A stretch of DNA of 64,000 nt from Subdoligranulum sp. CAG:314 (lineage in GTDB: Bacteria; Bacillota; Clostridia; Christensenellales; CAG-314), in the NCBI GenBank assembly GCA_000437915.1, contig FR900999.1, positions 36,368-100,367 on the forward strand. The letters are read 5' to 3'. The translations under genes were made by a program, and so were the position numbers. The notes beneath the pieces are model-generated. The model did no database searches and was not told the origin of the DNA. It saw only the letters and a program-made list of their open reading frames with translations. Each line of letters begins with the position of its first letter. Position 1 is the first letter of the stretch. Shown in pieces: positions 42,215 through 50,599 of the stretch.

Positions 42215-43396
42215 ATGAAAAAAAGCATAACCGACATAGCGTTAAAAGGCAAAAGATGTCTCGTGCGTGTGGATTTCAACGTACCTTTGGACAAAAACGG
42301 AAAGGTGAGCGACGACACAAGAATCACCGCCGCCCTGCCCACAATCGAATATCTGTCGAAAAACGGGGCTAAGGTCATACTGTGTTCGCATCTCGGACGC
42401 CCCAAGGGCGAGTTCAGGAAAGAATTTTCGCTTGCGCCGGTTGCCGTGAGACTGCAAGAGCTTCTCGGGCGAAAGGTGGTTTTTGCGACTGACGTCGCGG
42501 GAGAGGACACCGAGCGGAAAGTTGCGGTGATGAAGGACGGCGACGTGCTGCTCATGGAAAACCTGCGTTTTAAAAAAGAGGAGGAAGCCAACGATACCGG
42601 ATTTTGCAAGCGTCTTGCTTCTTTTGCGGAAGTATACGTCAACGACGCTTTCGGCACGGCGCACCGCGCCCATGCCTCGACTGCGGGAGTCGCGGCATTT
42701 GTCAAGGATTCGGTCAGCGGTTTTCTCATGGAAAAGGAGCTGGAATTTCTCGGCAGAGCGCTCGAAAATCCCGAACACCCCTTTGTCGCCATACTCGGCG
42801 GAGCCAAAGTTTCGGACAAAATAGGCGTGATTGAAAATCTTATTGACAAGGTGGACGCGTTGCTTGTAGGGGGAGGCATGGCTTACACCTTTTTGAAATC
42901 CGAGGGGGTAAATACGGGCAGATCTCTCTGCGAGGACGGTCAGGTGCCTCTTGCGGCAAAGCTGTCGGAAAAAGCGCGGCAAAAGGGAGTGAAGCTTCTT
43001 CTGCCTGTCGACCATGTGGTAGCTTATTCCACGGACAAGGGCGAGCATTTCGTCAGCAGCGACATACCCGACGATATGATGGGGGTGGACATAGGTCCGA
43101 AAACAGCGGAATTGTTTGCAAAGGCTTTGTACGGCGCAAAAACCGTGGTTTGGAACGGTCCTATGGGCGTTTTTGAAAACCCCGACTATGCTGCGGGGAC
43201 GTTTGCCGTTGCGCGCGCAGTTGCGGAAAGCGGCGCAACAAGCATAGTGGGCGGCGGGGACAGCGTGTCTGCCGTTTCCTTGTCGGGACTCAAAGACAGA
43301 ATTACGCACGTGAGCACGGGCGGCGGCGCAAGCCTAGAATTTTTGGAGGGCAAGACCTTGCCAGGAGTAGCCTGTCTCGACGACAAAAAGGAATGA
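42215..43396 (+). CDS. pgk: Phosphoglycerate kinase
   Basis: This 393-residue enzyme of standard length has RVDFNVPLD, the basic-patch CSHLGRPKG, ENLRFKKEEE, ILGGAKVSDKIGVIENL and VGGGDSVSAVSLSGL. It generates ATP from 1,3-bisphosphoglycerate. It overlaps the first bases of tpiA, and the order pgk-tpiA-gpmI is conserved in Firmicutes. The glyceraldehyde-3-phosphate dehydrogenase that normally precedes pgk is absent here, replaced by the phosphate transporter. Confidence 0.97.
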   Translation: MKKSITDIALKGKRCLVRVDFNVPLDKNGKVSDDTRITAALPTIEYLSKNGAKVILCSHLGRPKGEFRKEFSLAPVAVRLQELLGRKVVFATDVAGEDTERKVAVMKDGDVLLMENLRFKKEEEANDTGFCKRLASFAEVYVNDAFGTAHRAHASTAGVAAFVKDSVSGFLMEKELEFLGRALENPEHPFVAILGGAKVSDKIGVIENLIDKVDALLVGGGMAYTFLKSEGVNTGRSLCEDGQVPLAAKLSEKARQKGVKLLLPVDHVVAYSTDKGEHFVSSDIPDDMMGVDIGPKTAELFAKALYGAKTVVWNGPMGVFENPDYAAGTFAVARAVAESGATSIVGGGDSVSAVSLSGLKDRITHVSTGGGASLEFLEGKTLPGVACLDDKKE

Positions 43397-43398
43397 AT

Positions 43399-44169
43399 AT
43401 GAAAAACAAGATTATTGCCGGAAACTGGAAAATGAACAAAACTGCGGAGCAGGCGGAGGCTTTTTGCCGCGAGCTGCTCAAAAACGGCTCGGACTGCGGC
43501 AACAGGGTAATTATTTTCGTGCCTTACACCGACCTTTCTCTTTGCGCAAGGCTGTGCGAAAATTCCTTTGCGGCGGTAGGCGCGCAAAATGTTCATTGGG
43601 AAAACAGCGGCGCGTTTACGGGAGAAATTTCGGCGCAGATGCTGCGCGAGGCGGGCGCGGAGTATGTGCTGACGGGGCACAGCGAGCGCCGCGCTCTTTT
43701 CGGAGAAACGGACGAAACGGTGGCAAAAAGAACCGTCGCCGCTCTTAAAGAGGGCTTGAAGGTTGTTATGTGCGTCGGAGAAACTCTCGAACAGCGGGAG
43801 AGCGGACTGACCGAAAAAGTGCTGGAAAAGCAGCTGCGTGAAGGTTTGAAATATGTAGACGCAGATATGATGAGTGCAGTTTCCGTTGCATACGAGCCTG
43901 TCTGGGCAATAGGTACGGGAAAAACAGCGTCCGCCGAGCAGGCGCGTGACGCGATAGCCTGCCTGCGCGGTGTGCTGGGCGGAATTTTCGATGCCGCGAC
44001 GGCGGAAAGCACATATATACTTTACGGCGGAAGCATGAATGAAAAAAACGCCTTCTCGCTGTTGTCCATGAAGGGTGTGGACGGCGGTCTGATCGGCGGA
44101 GCAAGTCTTGACGCCGAAAAATTCATTTCGATTATCAAAGCTTACGACAATACGGAAAGAAAAATATGA
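43399..44169 (+). CDS. tpiA: Triose-phosphate isomerase
   Basis: This 256-residue TIM barrel has Lys in AGNWKMNKT, catalytic His in LTGHSERRALFGETD, Glu in VAYEPVWAIGTG and the phosphate loop YGGSMNEKN. Two ATGs are in frame; I use 43399, which has AAGGA 6 nt upstream, rather than 43393 which directly abuts that site. It interconverts dihydroxyacetone phosphate and glyceraldehyde-3-phosphate. It overlaps gpmI by 4 nt. Confidence 0.96.
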   Translation: MKNKIIAGNWKMNKTAEQAEAFCRELLKNGSDCGNRVIIFVPYTDLSLCARLCENSFAAVGAQNVHWENSGAFTGEISAQMLREAGAEYVLTGHSERRALFGETDETVAKRTVAALKEGLKVVMCVGETLEQRESGLTEKVLEKQLREGLKYVDADMMSAVSVAYEPVWAIGTGKTASAEQARDAIACLRGVLGGIFDAATAESTYILYGGSMNEKNAFSLLSMKGVDGGLIGGASLDAEKFISIIKAYDNTERKI

Positions 44170-45707
44170 CACGGAAAAAAACGATAGCATTAGTTATACT
44201 CGACGGTTTCGGCATGTCGGAAAAAACGGAAGGAAACGCGATTGCCGGCAACGCTCCGTTTTTCGACTTTCTGACCAAGCAATATCCTTTCTGCACGCTG
44301 TCGGCGAGCGGCGCCGACGTCGGGCTGCCGCGCGGACAAATGGGAAACAGCGAGGTCGGACATCTCAATATCGGCGCGGGCAGGGTTGTTTTTCAGGATT
44401 TACCGAGAATAAACAATTCCATAAACGACGGAAGCTTTTTTGAAAATTCGGAGCTGGTAAGCGCCTGCGAAAAGGCAAAATCGACAGGGAGCAGGCTGCA
44501 TATAATGGGACTTGTGAGCGACGGCGGCGTGCACAGCTACATGTCGCATATTTACGCGCTGTTGGAGCTTGCGAAGCGCAAAGGCGTGCCGCAGGTGTAT
44601 CTCCATTGCTATATGGACGGCAGGGACACGCCTCCCGACAGCGGATTGGGATTTGTCCGTGCTTTGAAGCGCAAAATGAAAGAAATCGGCATCGGGAAAA
44701 TAGCTACCGTGTGCGGACGTTTTTACGCAATGGACAGGGACAACCGTTGGGAAAGGATTGAAAAAGCCTACGATATGCTTGTTTTGTCCAAGGGGGAACG
44801 CGCAACCGATGCGGAGGCGGCGCTTGAAGCCAGTTACGGCAAAGGCGTTTGCGATGAATTTGTGCTTCCGACGGTAATAACCGAAAACGACAAGCCCGTT
44901 GCCGCAATCGAGGACGGCGACGTGGTTATATTCTTCAATTATCGCTCGGACAGACCGAGAGAATTGACGAGAGCTTTTACCGAAGAGGGCTTCAACGCCT
45001 TTTCTCTCAAAGGAAAAGCGAGAAAAGTGACCTGGGTGACAATGACGCGCTACGACGAAGCGTTCAAAAACGTCCGCGTCGCATTCAATCCTCTCGAGCT
45101 GCCGCAGACGTTGGGGCAGGTGCTTGCTCAAAACGGCAGGAAACAACTGCGCATTGCCGAAACGGAAAAATACGCCCACGTGACGTTTTTCTTCAACGGA
45201 GGAGTGGAGGAGCCCGACGAGGGAGAAAAAAGAGTGCTTATCGACTCTCCCAAAGTGGCAACCTACGATTTGCAGCCTGAGATGAGCGCGTTTATCGTTT
45301 GCGACAGAGCCTTAAACGAGCTTGAAAAAAACGATTACGACGTGATGATATTGAACTTCGCAAACTGCGATATGGTGGGGCACACGGGCAATATCGAGGC
45401 GGCGGAGAAAGCTGTCAGGGTTGTGGACGAGTGTCTTCGCAAACTTACCGAGTATATTCTCGCGCGCGGAGGGGTGCTGCTTGTGACAGCCGACCACGGC
45501 AATGCCGAAATGATGAGGGACGCGGAAGGCAAGCCGCATACGGCGCACACGACCAATCGGGTGCCCTTCGTGCTTGTCGGAGTTGCCTACAAGGACAGAC
45601 ATTTGAGAAGGGACGGAAGTCTGTGCGACATAGCGCCGACGCTGCTTGAAGTGGCGGGCATAGAAAAGCCCGAACAGATGAGCGGCAGAACTCTGCTTGA
45701 AAAGTAA
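44166..45707 (+). CDS. gpmI: 2,3-bisphosphoglycerate-independent phosphoglycerate mutase
   Basis: This 513-residue metalloenzyme has the N-terminal LVILDGFGMS, the catalytic Ser in GQMGNSEVGHLNIGAGR, YMDGRDTPP, FNYRSDRPRE and the metal-binding TADHGNAEMM. The cofactor-independent, manganese-dependent form is the one typical of spore-formers. It is coupled to tpiA through an ATGA overlap. Confidence 0.97.
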   Translation: MTRKKTIALVILDGFGMSEKTEGNAIAGNAPFFDFLTKQYPFCTLSASGADVGLPRGQMGNSEVGHLNIGAGRVVFQDLPRINNSINDGSFFENSELVSACEKAKSTGSRLHIMGLVSDGGVHSYMSHIYALLELAKRKGVPQVYLHCYMDGRDTPPDSGLGFVRALKRKMKEIGIGKIATVCGRFYAMDRDNRWERIEKAYDMLVLSKGERATDAEAALEASYGKGVCDEFVLPTVITENDKPVAAIEDGDVVIFFNYRSDRPRELTRAFTEEGFNAFSLKGKARKVTWVTMTRYDEAFKNVRVAFNPLELPQTLGQVLAQNGRKQLRIAETEKYAHVTFFFNGGVEEPDEGEKRVLIDSPKVATYDLQPEMSAFIVCDRALNELEKNDYDVMILNFANCDMVGHTGNIEAAEKAVRVVDECLRKLTEYILARGGVLLVTADHGNAEMMRDAEGKPHTAHTTNRVPFVLVGVAYKDRHLRRDGSLCDIAPTLLEVAGIEKPEQMSGRTLLEK

Positions 45708-45737
45708 GGCGCATATTCAATTATTGCGGAAAAATAC

Positions 45738-45766
45738 TTGCAAAATTTTTGGCTTTGTGCTATACT
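45738..45766 (+). promoter_or_regulatory. Promoter of secG
   Basis: TTGCAA (45738-45743) and TATACT (45761-45766) have a 17-bp spacer. Confidence 0.6.
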
Positions 45767-45792
45767 GCCAAAGCATTGTATTGGAGGTCAAG

Positions 45793-46083
45793 ATGATTTC
45801 AACCTTGTTGGCGGCTTCTGCCGGACTTATTTTGGGCATCAGAATAACATTGATGGCGTTGATGCTAATCTGCGCCGTCTGTATAATAGTTTTCGTCATG
45901 CGTCAGCACGGCGAGGAGGACGGTCTTGGAGCAATCAGCGGTCAGACCGAAACGCAGGACAGCTTTTACGGCAAAAACAAGTCCAAGAGAAAGGAAAGCA
46001 GACTCAAGCTGTGGACCATGATTTGCGGCATAGTGATAGCCGTTTTGAGTATAGCTTGGTTTGTTGTGGAATTGCTGGTTTGA
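45793..46083 (+). CDS. secG: Preprotein translocase subunit SecG
   Basis: This 96-residue protein has two membrane helices flanking a loop with the SecG motif GLGAISGQTETQDSFYGKNK. I start at ATG 45793, preceded by GGAGGT; an in-frame upstream ATG (45697) lies in gpmI. SecG supports SecYE in export. In many Firmicutes it is followed by rnr and smpB; here smpB follows directly after a terminator and rnr is absent. Confidence 0.88.
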   Translation: MISTLLAASAGLILGIRITLMALMLICAVCIIVFVMRQHGEEDGLGAISGQTETQDSFYGKNKSKRKESRLKLWTMICGIVIAVLSIAWFVVELLV

Positions 46084-46094
46084 CAACGTACCTG

Positions 46095-46124
46095 ACGGCA
46101 GAGCTTGGTTTCTGCCGTTTTTTT
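46095..46124 (+). terminator. Terminator between secG and smpB
   Basis: ACGGCAGA (46095-46102) pairs with TCTGCCGT (46111-46118), followed by a T-run. Confidence 0.75.
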
Positions 46125-46146
46125 ATTGAAAAAGGAAAGTTCTTAA

Positions 46147-46596
46147 ATGAAAATCGTTGCAACTAACAAAAAGGCTTTTCACGACTATTTCGTCATCGAC
46201 AGCTTTGAAGCGGGAATCAACCTTGTAGGCTGCGAGGTCAAGTCTGTGAGAGCGGGAGAAGTAAACTTAAAGGACAGCTATGCCGTTATACGCGGCGGGC
46301 AGCTTGTGCTTGTTTCCGCATATATAAAAAATTACGACAAGGGCAGCTTTTCCAATGTGGACAGCCGCCGCGACAGAAGGCTGCTTATGCACAGGCAGGA
46401 AATTATGCGGCTGTTAGGCAAGGTTAAGGAAAAGGGCTTTTCGCTTGTGCCCCTTAAAATGTACCTTAACGGTTCGCTTGTAAAGGTGGAAATAGGTCTT
46501 GTAAAGGGCAAGCAACTTTACGACAAGAAAAAGGCTATTGCCGAAAAGGATGCGGAAAGAGACAAACAGCGGCAGCTTGCCGATATGAAACGGTGA
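46147..46596 (+). CDS. smpB: SsrA-binding protein SmpB
   Basis: This 149-residue protein has NKKAFHDYFVIDSFEAGINL, GCEVKSVRAGEVNLKDSY and the C-terminal basic tail KGKQLYDKKKAIAEKDAERD needed for trans-translation. It binds tmRNA, encoded 2.4 kb downstream, to rescue stalled ribosomes. AAAGGAAAG precedes the ATG. Confidence 0.96.
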   Translation: MKIVATNKKAFHDYFVIDSFEAGINLVGCEVKSVRAGEVNLKDSYAVIRGGQLVLVSAYIKNYDKGSFSNVDSRRDRRLLMHRQEIMRLLGKVKEKGFSLVPLKMYLNGSLVKVEIGLVKGKQLYDKKKAIAEKDAERDKQRQLADMKR

Positions 46597-46699
46597 ATTG
46601 AAAGGAAACAAAAAAAATTTCAGAAAGTGCGTCAAAATCCTTTTCAACCCAATCAAAATTTGATAGAATATATAAGCGTCGTGCAAACGTCTCGCAAAC

Positions 46700-46775
46700 G
46701 CTACTGTGGCTCAGTCGGTAGAGCAGCTGATTCGTAATCAGCAGGTCGCCGGTTCGAATCCGGCCAGTAGCTCCA
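46700..46775 (+). tRNA. tRNA-Thr (anticodon CGT)
   Basis: The acceptor is GCTACTG/CAGTAGC, the D-arm GGCTCAGTCGGTAGAGC, the anticodon loop TTCGTAA (CGT) and the T-arm GGTTCGAATCC; CCA is encoded. It reads ACG codons. A TAGAAT lies upstream near 46664, but the -35 is weak. Confidence 0.97.
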
Positions 46776-46797
46776 CGCCGAAACACGACGGATTTTG

Positions 46798-46832
46798 CAA
46801 ATAAGACAGCTTTCGCTGTCTTATTTGCTTTT
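46798..46832 (+). terminator. Terminator after tRNA-Thr
   Basis: AAATAAGACAGC pairs with GCTGTCTTATTT around TTTC, followed by GCTTTT. Confidence 0.75.
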
Positions 46833-46937
46833 AATCTGTTTCTTTTATCAAAAGCTATTCGCGATTTTTTTGGGTTTTTTTGATGTTATTGTATACTTTT
46901 CGGGCAGTAATGACAAACCTCGCGAACAATCTGGGGT

Positions 46938-46985
46938 AATAAAACGTGACCTGTAAACTTCAGGTCACGTTTTATTTTAAATTTT
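46938..46985. terminator. Bidirectional terminator
   Basis: AATAAAACGTGACCTG (46938-46953) pairs perfectly with CAGGTCACGTTTTATT (46961-46976); both flanks are T/A-rich. It ends the minus-strand PH-domain gene at 47048. Confidence 0.8.
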
Positions 46986-47047
46986 ATTCAAATGGTTTGT
47001 TCGTTTTTTTTGCGCTAATTAAAGAAAGATAGGGTATACGGACAATT

Positions 47048-47692
47048 TTATTTGTCGGGCTTGTATTGCGTATCAAAGCCGCTGTTTGTGTCGGGACGCA
47101 GTGCGTTGGGGAAATAAATGTCGGTTTTTATGTCGTTGACGATTTTTTGCAGCCTTGAAGTAACCTCGTAAGGGTTTTCTATATCCCAAAGCACCTGTGC
47201 CTGCGCTGAACCTGAAATATAGATGTCTCCGACGTGCAGCAGCTTGTCGACAAGTCCGACTTTCAGGTTTACGCTTTGTATGTCGGCGTAAAAGATGTTG
47301 TTGACGTCTATACCGATTAAGCCGCTTTTAATGATTATCCGACGGTCGGTAAAAATATACTCTATGTTTTTTTGTCTGCGTCCTGCGGTGACGATATTTG
47401 AAATCCAAATCCAGACGGGCAACAGATGAAACGCGAAAAAAACAATCAAGAACACAATGAGCGGTGCAGGCATACTTTTGAAAAGCTCAAAGCCAATCAT
47501 CAGTCCTATGAAAGCGCCGTCGAAAACAATCCACAAAAGGGCGAAAGGCATCATTTTTAAAACCTGCGCCAATATATATGCGTTGCGTTTGGGCTTTTCG
47601 CGCAAGATAATTTGTTCGCCTGCCGAAAGCATATTTTCTACGGCGCAGACTTCGGAATTTTTTCCGAAATATTTTTCGTTGTATTTTGCCAT
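47048..47692 (-). CDS. PH-domain (YdbT-like) membrane protein
   Basis: This 214-residue protein has two membrane helices (ILAQVLKMMPFALLWIVFDG and PLIVFLIVFFAFHLLPVWIW). A bacterial PH domain follows with IEYIFTDRRIIIKSGLIGID and ADIQSVNLKVGLVDKLLHVG, and the SGSAQAQVLWDIENP ending typical of the family. Function unknown; related proteins are associated with the envelope. It stands alone between two terminators and a 126-nt gap. Confidence 0.8.
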   Translation of the reverse strand: MAKYNEKYFGKNSEVCAVENMLSAGEQIILREKPKRNAYILAQVLKMMPFALLWIVFDGAFIGLMIGFELFKSMPAPLIVFLIVFFAFHLLPVWIWISNIVTAGRRQKNIEYIFTDRRIIIKSGLIGIDVNNIFYADIQSVNLKVGLVDKLLHVGDIYISGSAQAQVLWDIENPYEVTSRLQKIVNDIKTDIYFPNALRPDTNSGFDTQYKPDK

Positions 47693-47818
47693 ATTTACTC
47701 CTGTCGGCTCTTAAATGAGTTTTGATTTGTATTTTTGCGTGCAGGCGCGGTAAGCTCTTGAAATACGTCTTTAATCAAAATTTTCGAGTGCTGTTCAAAA
47801 CCGACGACGGTCGTTTTG

Positions 47819-48766
47819 TCAGTGATTGTTTTTGACGGTCATGTCGGCGGAGGAATCTTCTTCCTGAACGTCAAAGGAAAATTTTGCGGGCTGCGACGCG
47901 TTTAAAAGAGCAATTTTTTCCTCTGCCTTTTGAAAATATTTTTCATAGGCAATCTTCAAAAATTCGGGCATTTTGCCGCTGACGTCCTTTTGTTTGCCGT
48001 CAAAATCGTAAGCTCCGTTGACCTTCCAGCCGTTTAGCAGACCTATGCTAATTGCGTCGGCGGGGCAATAGAAGGAGCAGCGGGCGCACATGACGCATTT
48101 TCCGCCGAATTTAGGCTTGCCCTCCGACATGCTGATATTGCCGACGGGACAGTTTGCCGCGCATTTTCCGCAGCCCGTGCATTTGTCGCCTGCTTTGAAA
48201 CGGAGTCCGTTTATTTTCATGGCGGGATGCTCTATGCGAAACAGCGCCGAGACTGTTCTGCCGAAGGGAAAGGATTTTAGAAAACTTTTTTTGCCGTCAA
48301 GGATTTCCTTTGCGTCTGCCGCGCACAGCCGTTTGGCAGAGTCCCACATCCTTGCCGCCATGCCGTCGGGATGTCGGAAAATCATGTTGTAGGGCATGAC
48401 GTAGTGATATTCGTTGGTCAGGAAATAACCCTTTTTTTCCAGCTTTGCGACAAGACTGCCCGAAGATATATTGTTTATCGCAAGCGGCTCTCCCGACGAT
48501 TTTATGATGAAGTATTCCTTGTACGGCAGGTCGGGCAGCGCGGCGGCAAAGCGGTGCACCACATAGGGCGCGTTGAAAGCATGGATAGGATAAGCCAATC
48601 CCGCCAAATCAAAGTCCTGCGGCGGGGGAAAGCGTAAAATCCCGTCCTTTTCGAGAATATGTATTTTGCAGCTTACGCCACGGCTGAAAAACTCGTCGGC
48701 ATAAGCTCGGGCTATTTTCAGGGTGTTGCCCGTCCCCGAAAAAACGTAAATGACCGCGTTTTTCAT
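47819..48766 (-). CDS. EFR1-type flavodoxin/ferredoxin fusion protein
   Basis: This 315-residue protein begins with a flavodoxin-like FMN loop (IYVFSGTGNTLKIARAYADE). A helical middle and two 4Fe-4S motifs (CTGCGKCAANCPVG near 205 and CVMCARCSFYCPAD near 230) follow. This EFR1 arrangement is frequent in anaerobic Firmicutes; the reaction is not established. I start at ATG 48766 with GCGGAG upstream; an in-frame TTG at 48784 lies before that site. The C-terminal 60 residues are charged and variable. Confidence 0.87.
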   Translation of the reverse strand: MKNAVIYVFSGTGNTLKIARAYADEFFSRGVSCKIHILEKDGILRFPPPQDFDLAGLAYPIHAFNAPYVVHRFAAALPDLPYKEYFIIKSSGEPLAINNISSGSLVAKLEKKGYFLTNEYHYVMPYNMIFRHPDGMAARMWDSAKRLCAADAKEILDGKKSFLKSFPFGRTVSALFRIEHPAMKINGLRFKAGDKCTGCGKCAANCPVGNISMSEGKPKFGGKCVMCARCSFYCPADAISIGLLNGWKVNGAYDFDGKQKDVSGKMPEFLKIAYEKYFQKAEEKIALLNASQPAKFSFDVQEEDSSADMTVKNNH

Positions 48767-48928
48767 TTTTTCGGTCTCCGCCAATTATCTGTGGTGTTTT
48801 AAATTGATTTTTTTCGCAGTTTGAATGAAACGTCAATTTTCCGCAAACTAAATATATCATACTTTTCGTTTAAATACAACATTTATGACAAATTTAAAGC
48901 GTTTGATAACGCAAAACGTAAAAATTGC

Positions 48929-48957
48929 TTGCAAAACGGCGCGTGTTGTGCTATAAT
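48929..48957 (+). promoter_or_regulatory. Promoter of ssrA
   Basis: TTGCAA (48929-48934), a 17-bp spacer, TATAAT (48952-48957); the mature tmRNA starts 23 bp later, after a CCCC/GGGG mini-hairpin. Confidence 0.7.
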
Positions 48958-48979
48958 CATGCTCCCCAAAAGGGGCTGC

Positions 48980-49348
48980 GGGGGTGTTTGAGATTCGCCC
49001 GTTGTGCAGGAAATTTGCCAAGCGCGTCGCAGTCGCCCGAGTCTGCGTAAAAACGGGCAAAAAAATAAACGCTGAAAATAATTCAGTTTCCAACTACAAG
49101 TTGGCTTACGCCGCTTAATTTTCGCGGCTCGTCGCCCCTGTTCCCCGCACGGCAGGCAAGCGGCGCTATTTAGCGCGGGCAAGAGGACAGGCGAAATTGC
49201 GCGTCGGCTGTTCGCTTAAAAGCGCATTACCTTGTCGATAAGTCTGTTTGCGAACTTGCGGCAGGGGAAATCAAACCGCAAACTACACGCGTAGAAAGGC
49301 ATTTGGCCGTACGGCGGTACAGGGGTGCAAGTCCCCTCACCTCCACCA
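48980..49348 (+). ncRNA. ssrA: Transfer-messenger RNA (tmRNA)
   Basis: The 5' end GGGGGTG pairs with CACCTCC before the discriminator and encoded CCA. The T-arm is GGGGTGCAAGTCCCC. The internal tag ORF at 49071-49115 encodes AENNSVSNYKLAYAA and stops with TAA, resembling known degradation tags that end in small hydrophobic residues. It is about 369 nt, standard for one-piece tmRNA. Its partner smpB is in the window. Confidence 0.93.
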
Positions 49349-49355
49349 AAACAGG

Positions 49356-49402
49356 TGTACGCACGCTTTTGATAGGTGCGCGTAATTTTTTGTTTTGTTT
49401 CG
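49356..49402 (+). terminator. Terminator after ssrA
   Basis: TACGCAC pairs with GTGCG-GTA (one bulge) across an 11-nt loop, followed by ATTTTTTG and further T's. Confidence 0.65.
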
Positions 49403-49669
49403 CCAAAGCGCGGATAAGGGCGCAAGAAGCGCCCTGTATCTTATTTCAAAAGCTTATTCGTCAGGTCTAAAATCGGCAGGGGAGCTGCAAGAGTTTTGGT
49501 TTGCAGCAGATAATTTGTTTGAAACTTGATTTCGATACGCGAGCTATTCCTTACTGTTCTTCTTGACAATCATTTTGGAAAATTTGGTGCAACCTGAAAA
49601 TTCGGACAACAAACACGGAAATCCGAATTAAAAGCGCATTTTAAGACAGTTTGTTCGGGGAGCCGACGC
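49403..49669. other. Intergenic region with no recognisable gene
   Basis: Apart from a 7-bp AGGGCGC/GCGCCCT hairpin near 49418-49436 and a CTGCAA/TTGCAG pair near 49483-49504, I see no coding region or RNA gene here. Confidence 0.5.
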
Positions 49670-49873
49670 TCAATCGCCGTTCAACAATTCGTCAATGCTG
49701 ACGTTAAACAAATTGGCAAGCTTTCTAAGCATCGCGATATTCGGCTCCGTGCGTCCCTGCTCCCAGTTTGCGTAGCAGCTTTCTACCACGTGCAACTCGC
49801 TCGCAACCTGTTTTTGTGTCATAAAGCTGCTGTTTCGGTAATATTTGAGACTTTCGCAAAATTTTTTATCCAT
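49670..49873 (-). CDS. XRE-family (Cro/CI-type) regulator
   Basis: This 67-residue helix-turn-helix protein (SFMTQKQVASELHVVESCYA, then NWEQGRTEPNIAMLRKLANL) is a minimal XRE regulator without an effector domain. I start at ATG 49873; the longer frame begins at a TTG further upstream. No clear ribosome-binding site precedes the ATG. It diverges from a small zinc-ribbon membrane protein whose promoter carries a CTAGA-N7-TCTAG palindrome between -35 and -10, the likely target. A decayed copy lies at about 50390-50537. Confidence 0.82.
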   Translation of the reverse strand: MDKKFCESLKYYRNSSFMTQKQVASELHVVESCYANWEQGRTEPNIAMLRKLANLFNVSIDELLNGD

Positions 49874-49906
49874 AGAAAATTTATGTCGCAAACTACACAA
49901 AATGTC

Positions 49907-49935
49907 TTGACGCTAGACAATTCATCTAGTATAAT
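49907..49935 (+). promoter_or_regulatory. Promoter A with CTAGA-N7-TCTAG operator in the spacer
   Basis: TTGACG (49907-49912) and TATAAT (49930-49935) are separated by 17 bp that consist entirely of CTAGA-N7-TCTAG. A protein bound there would cover the polymerase site. Nearly identical to the promoter at 50544-50572. Confidence 0.8.
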
Positions 49936-49959
49936 TTTAAAAAAACAGAGGTAAAAAGT

Positions 49960-50289
49960 ATGAAATATTGTAAACATTGCGGCGCACAAGTGAGAGACGA
50001 GGCTATTTTTTGTCCGAGCTGCGGTTGTTCGACAGAGTCTCAGCCGCCCGCAAAGAGCAATGAAACGAGTGAGGGGCTTAGAATCGCGGCTAAGATTTTC
50101 ATGATTATCAGTTGCTGCCTTACCGGGTTGTTTCTTATTCCTCTTGCTTGGAAAATACCTATGACCGTGAGATATTGCAAGTCAATAGATAAATCAGGAC
50201 TTCCCGTTGGTACGGGATTTAAAATTTGTTCGTTGTTGTTTGTCAGCATGGTTGCAGGCATATTGATGCTTTGCGACAATGAAGCATGA
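49960..50289 (+). CDS. Zinc-ribbon membrane protein (copy A)
   Basis: This 109-residue protein has an N-terminal zinc ribbon (YCKHCGAQV, then FCPSCGCS), a short polar linker and two membrane helices (AAKIFMIISCCLTGLFLIPL and KICSLLFVSMVAGILMLC). It is a paralogue of the gene at 50600. CAGAGG precedes the ATG. Function unknown; controlled by a palindrome-bearing promoter shared with its paralogue. Confidence 0.85.
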   Translation: MKYCKHCGAQVRDEAIFCPSCGCSTESQPPAKSNETSEGLRIAAKIFMIISCCLTGLFLIPLAWKIPMTVRYCKSIDKSGLPVGTGFKICSLLFVSMVAGILMLCDNEA

Positions 50290-50389
50290 TTTCAAACAAC
50301 GCAAATACAAATAGTTTGACATTCGGAGTAGAAAGGTGCATGCGTAGAATTGCCTGCACCTTGTTTTTTAAGAAAAACGCGGAGTGTCG

Positions 50390-50537
50390 GTGCGTCTTTG
50401 CTTCCTTTTTGAGAAAACGGCTTTCTATTGTTTGGCTCGGTCGCCCTGCTTTTGAGACATAAAAACGGCGGCTGCGGCAATTCTTGAGAACTTCGCAAAA
50501 ATTTAGATTGACATAAAATTTGTCGAAAACTACACAA
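50390..50537 (-). pseudogene. Decayed second copy of the XRE regulator
   Basis: The minus strand aligns base by base with the intact XRE gene at 49670-49873. TTTGCGAA-GT-CTCAA, then TTTATG-C-CAAAA-CAGG, then TAGAAAGC and GACGCAC are kept in order and spacing. The frame is destroyed: ATG TCA ATC TAA stops at the fourth codon, and further shifts follow. It occupies the same divergent position before copy B, so the whole regulator-plus-target unit was duplicated. Confidence 0.65.
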
Positions 50538-50543
50538 AATGTC

Positions 50544-50572
50544 TTGACGCTAGATAAAATATCTAGTATAAT
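50544..50572 (+). promoter_or_regulatory. Promoter B with CTAGATA-AAA-TATCTAG operator
   Basis: TTGACG (50544-50549), a 17-bp palindromic spacer and TATAAT (50567-50572). The 20 or so bases upstream are nearly identical to promoter A, while the centre of the palindrome differs. Confidence 0.8.
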
Positions 50573-50599
50573 TTTTTCAAAAAGCTCAGGAGGTTACGG

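Noticed and set aside
50292..50537. 81-codon minus-strand frame upstream of copy B
   Set aside because: It is an out-of-frame reading of the decayed XRE copy.
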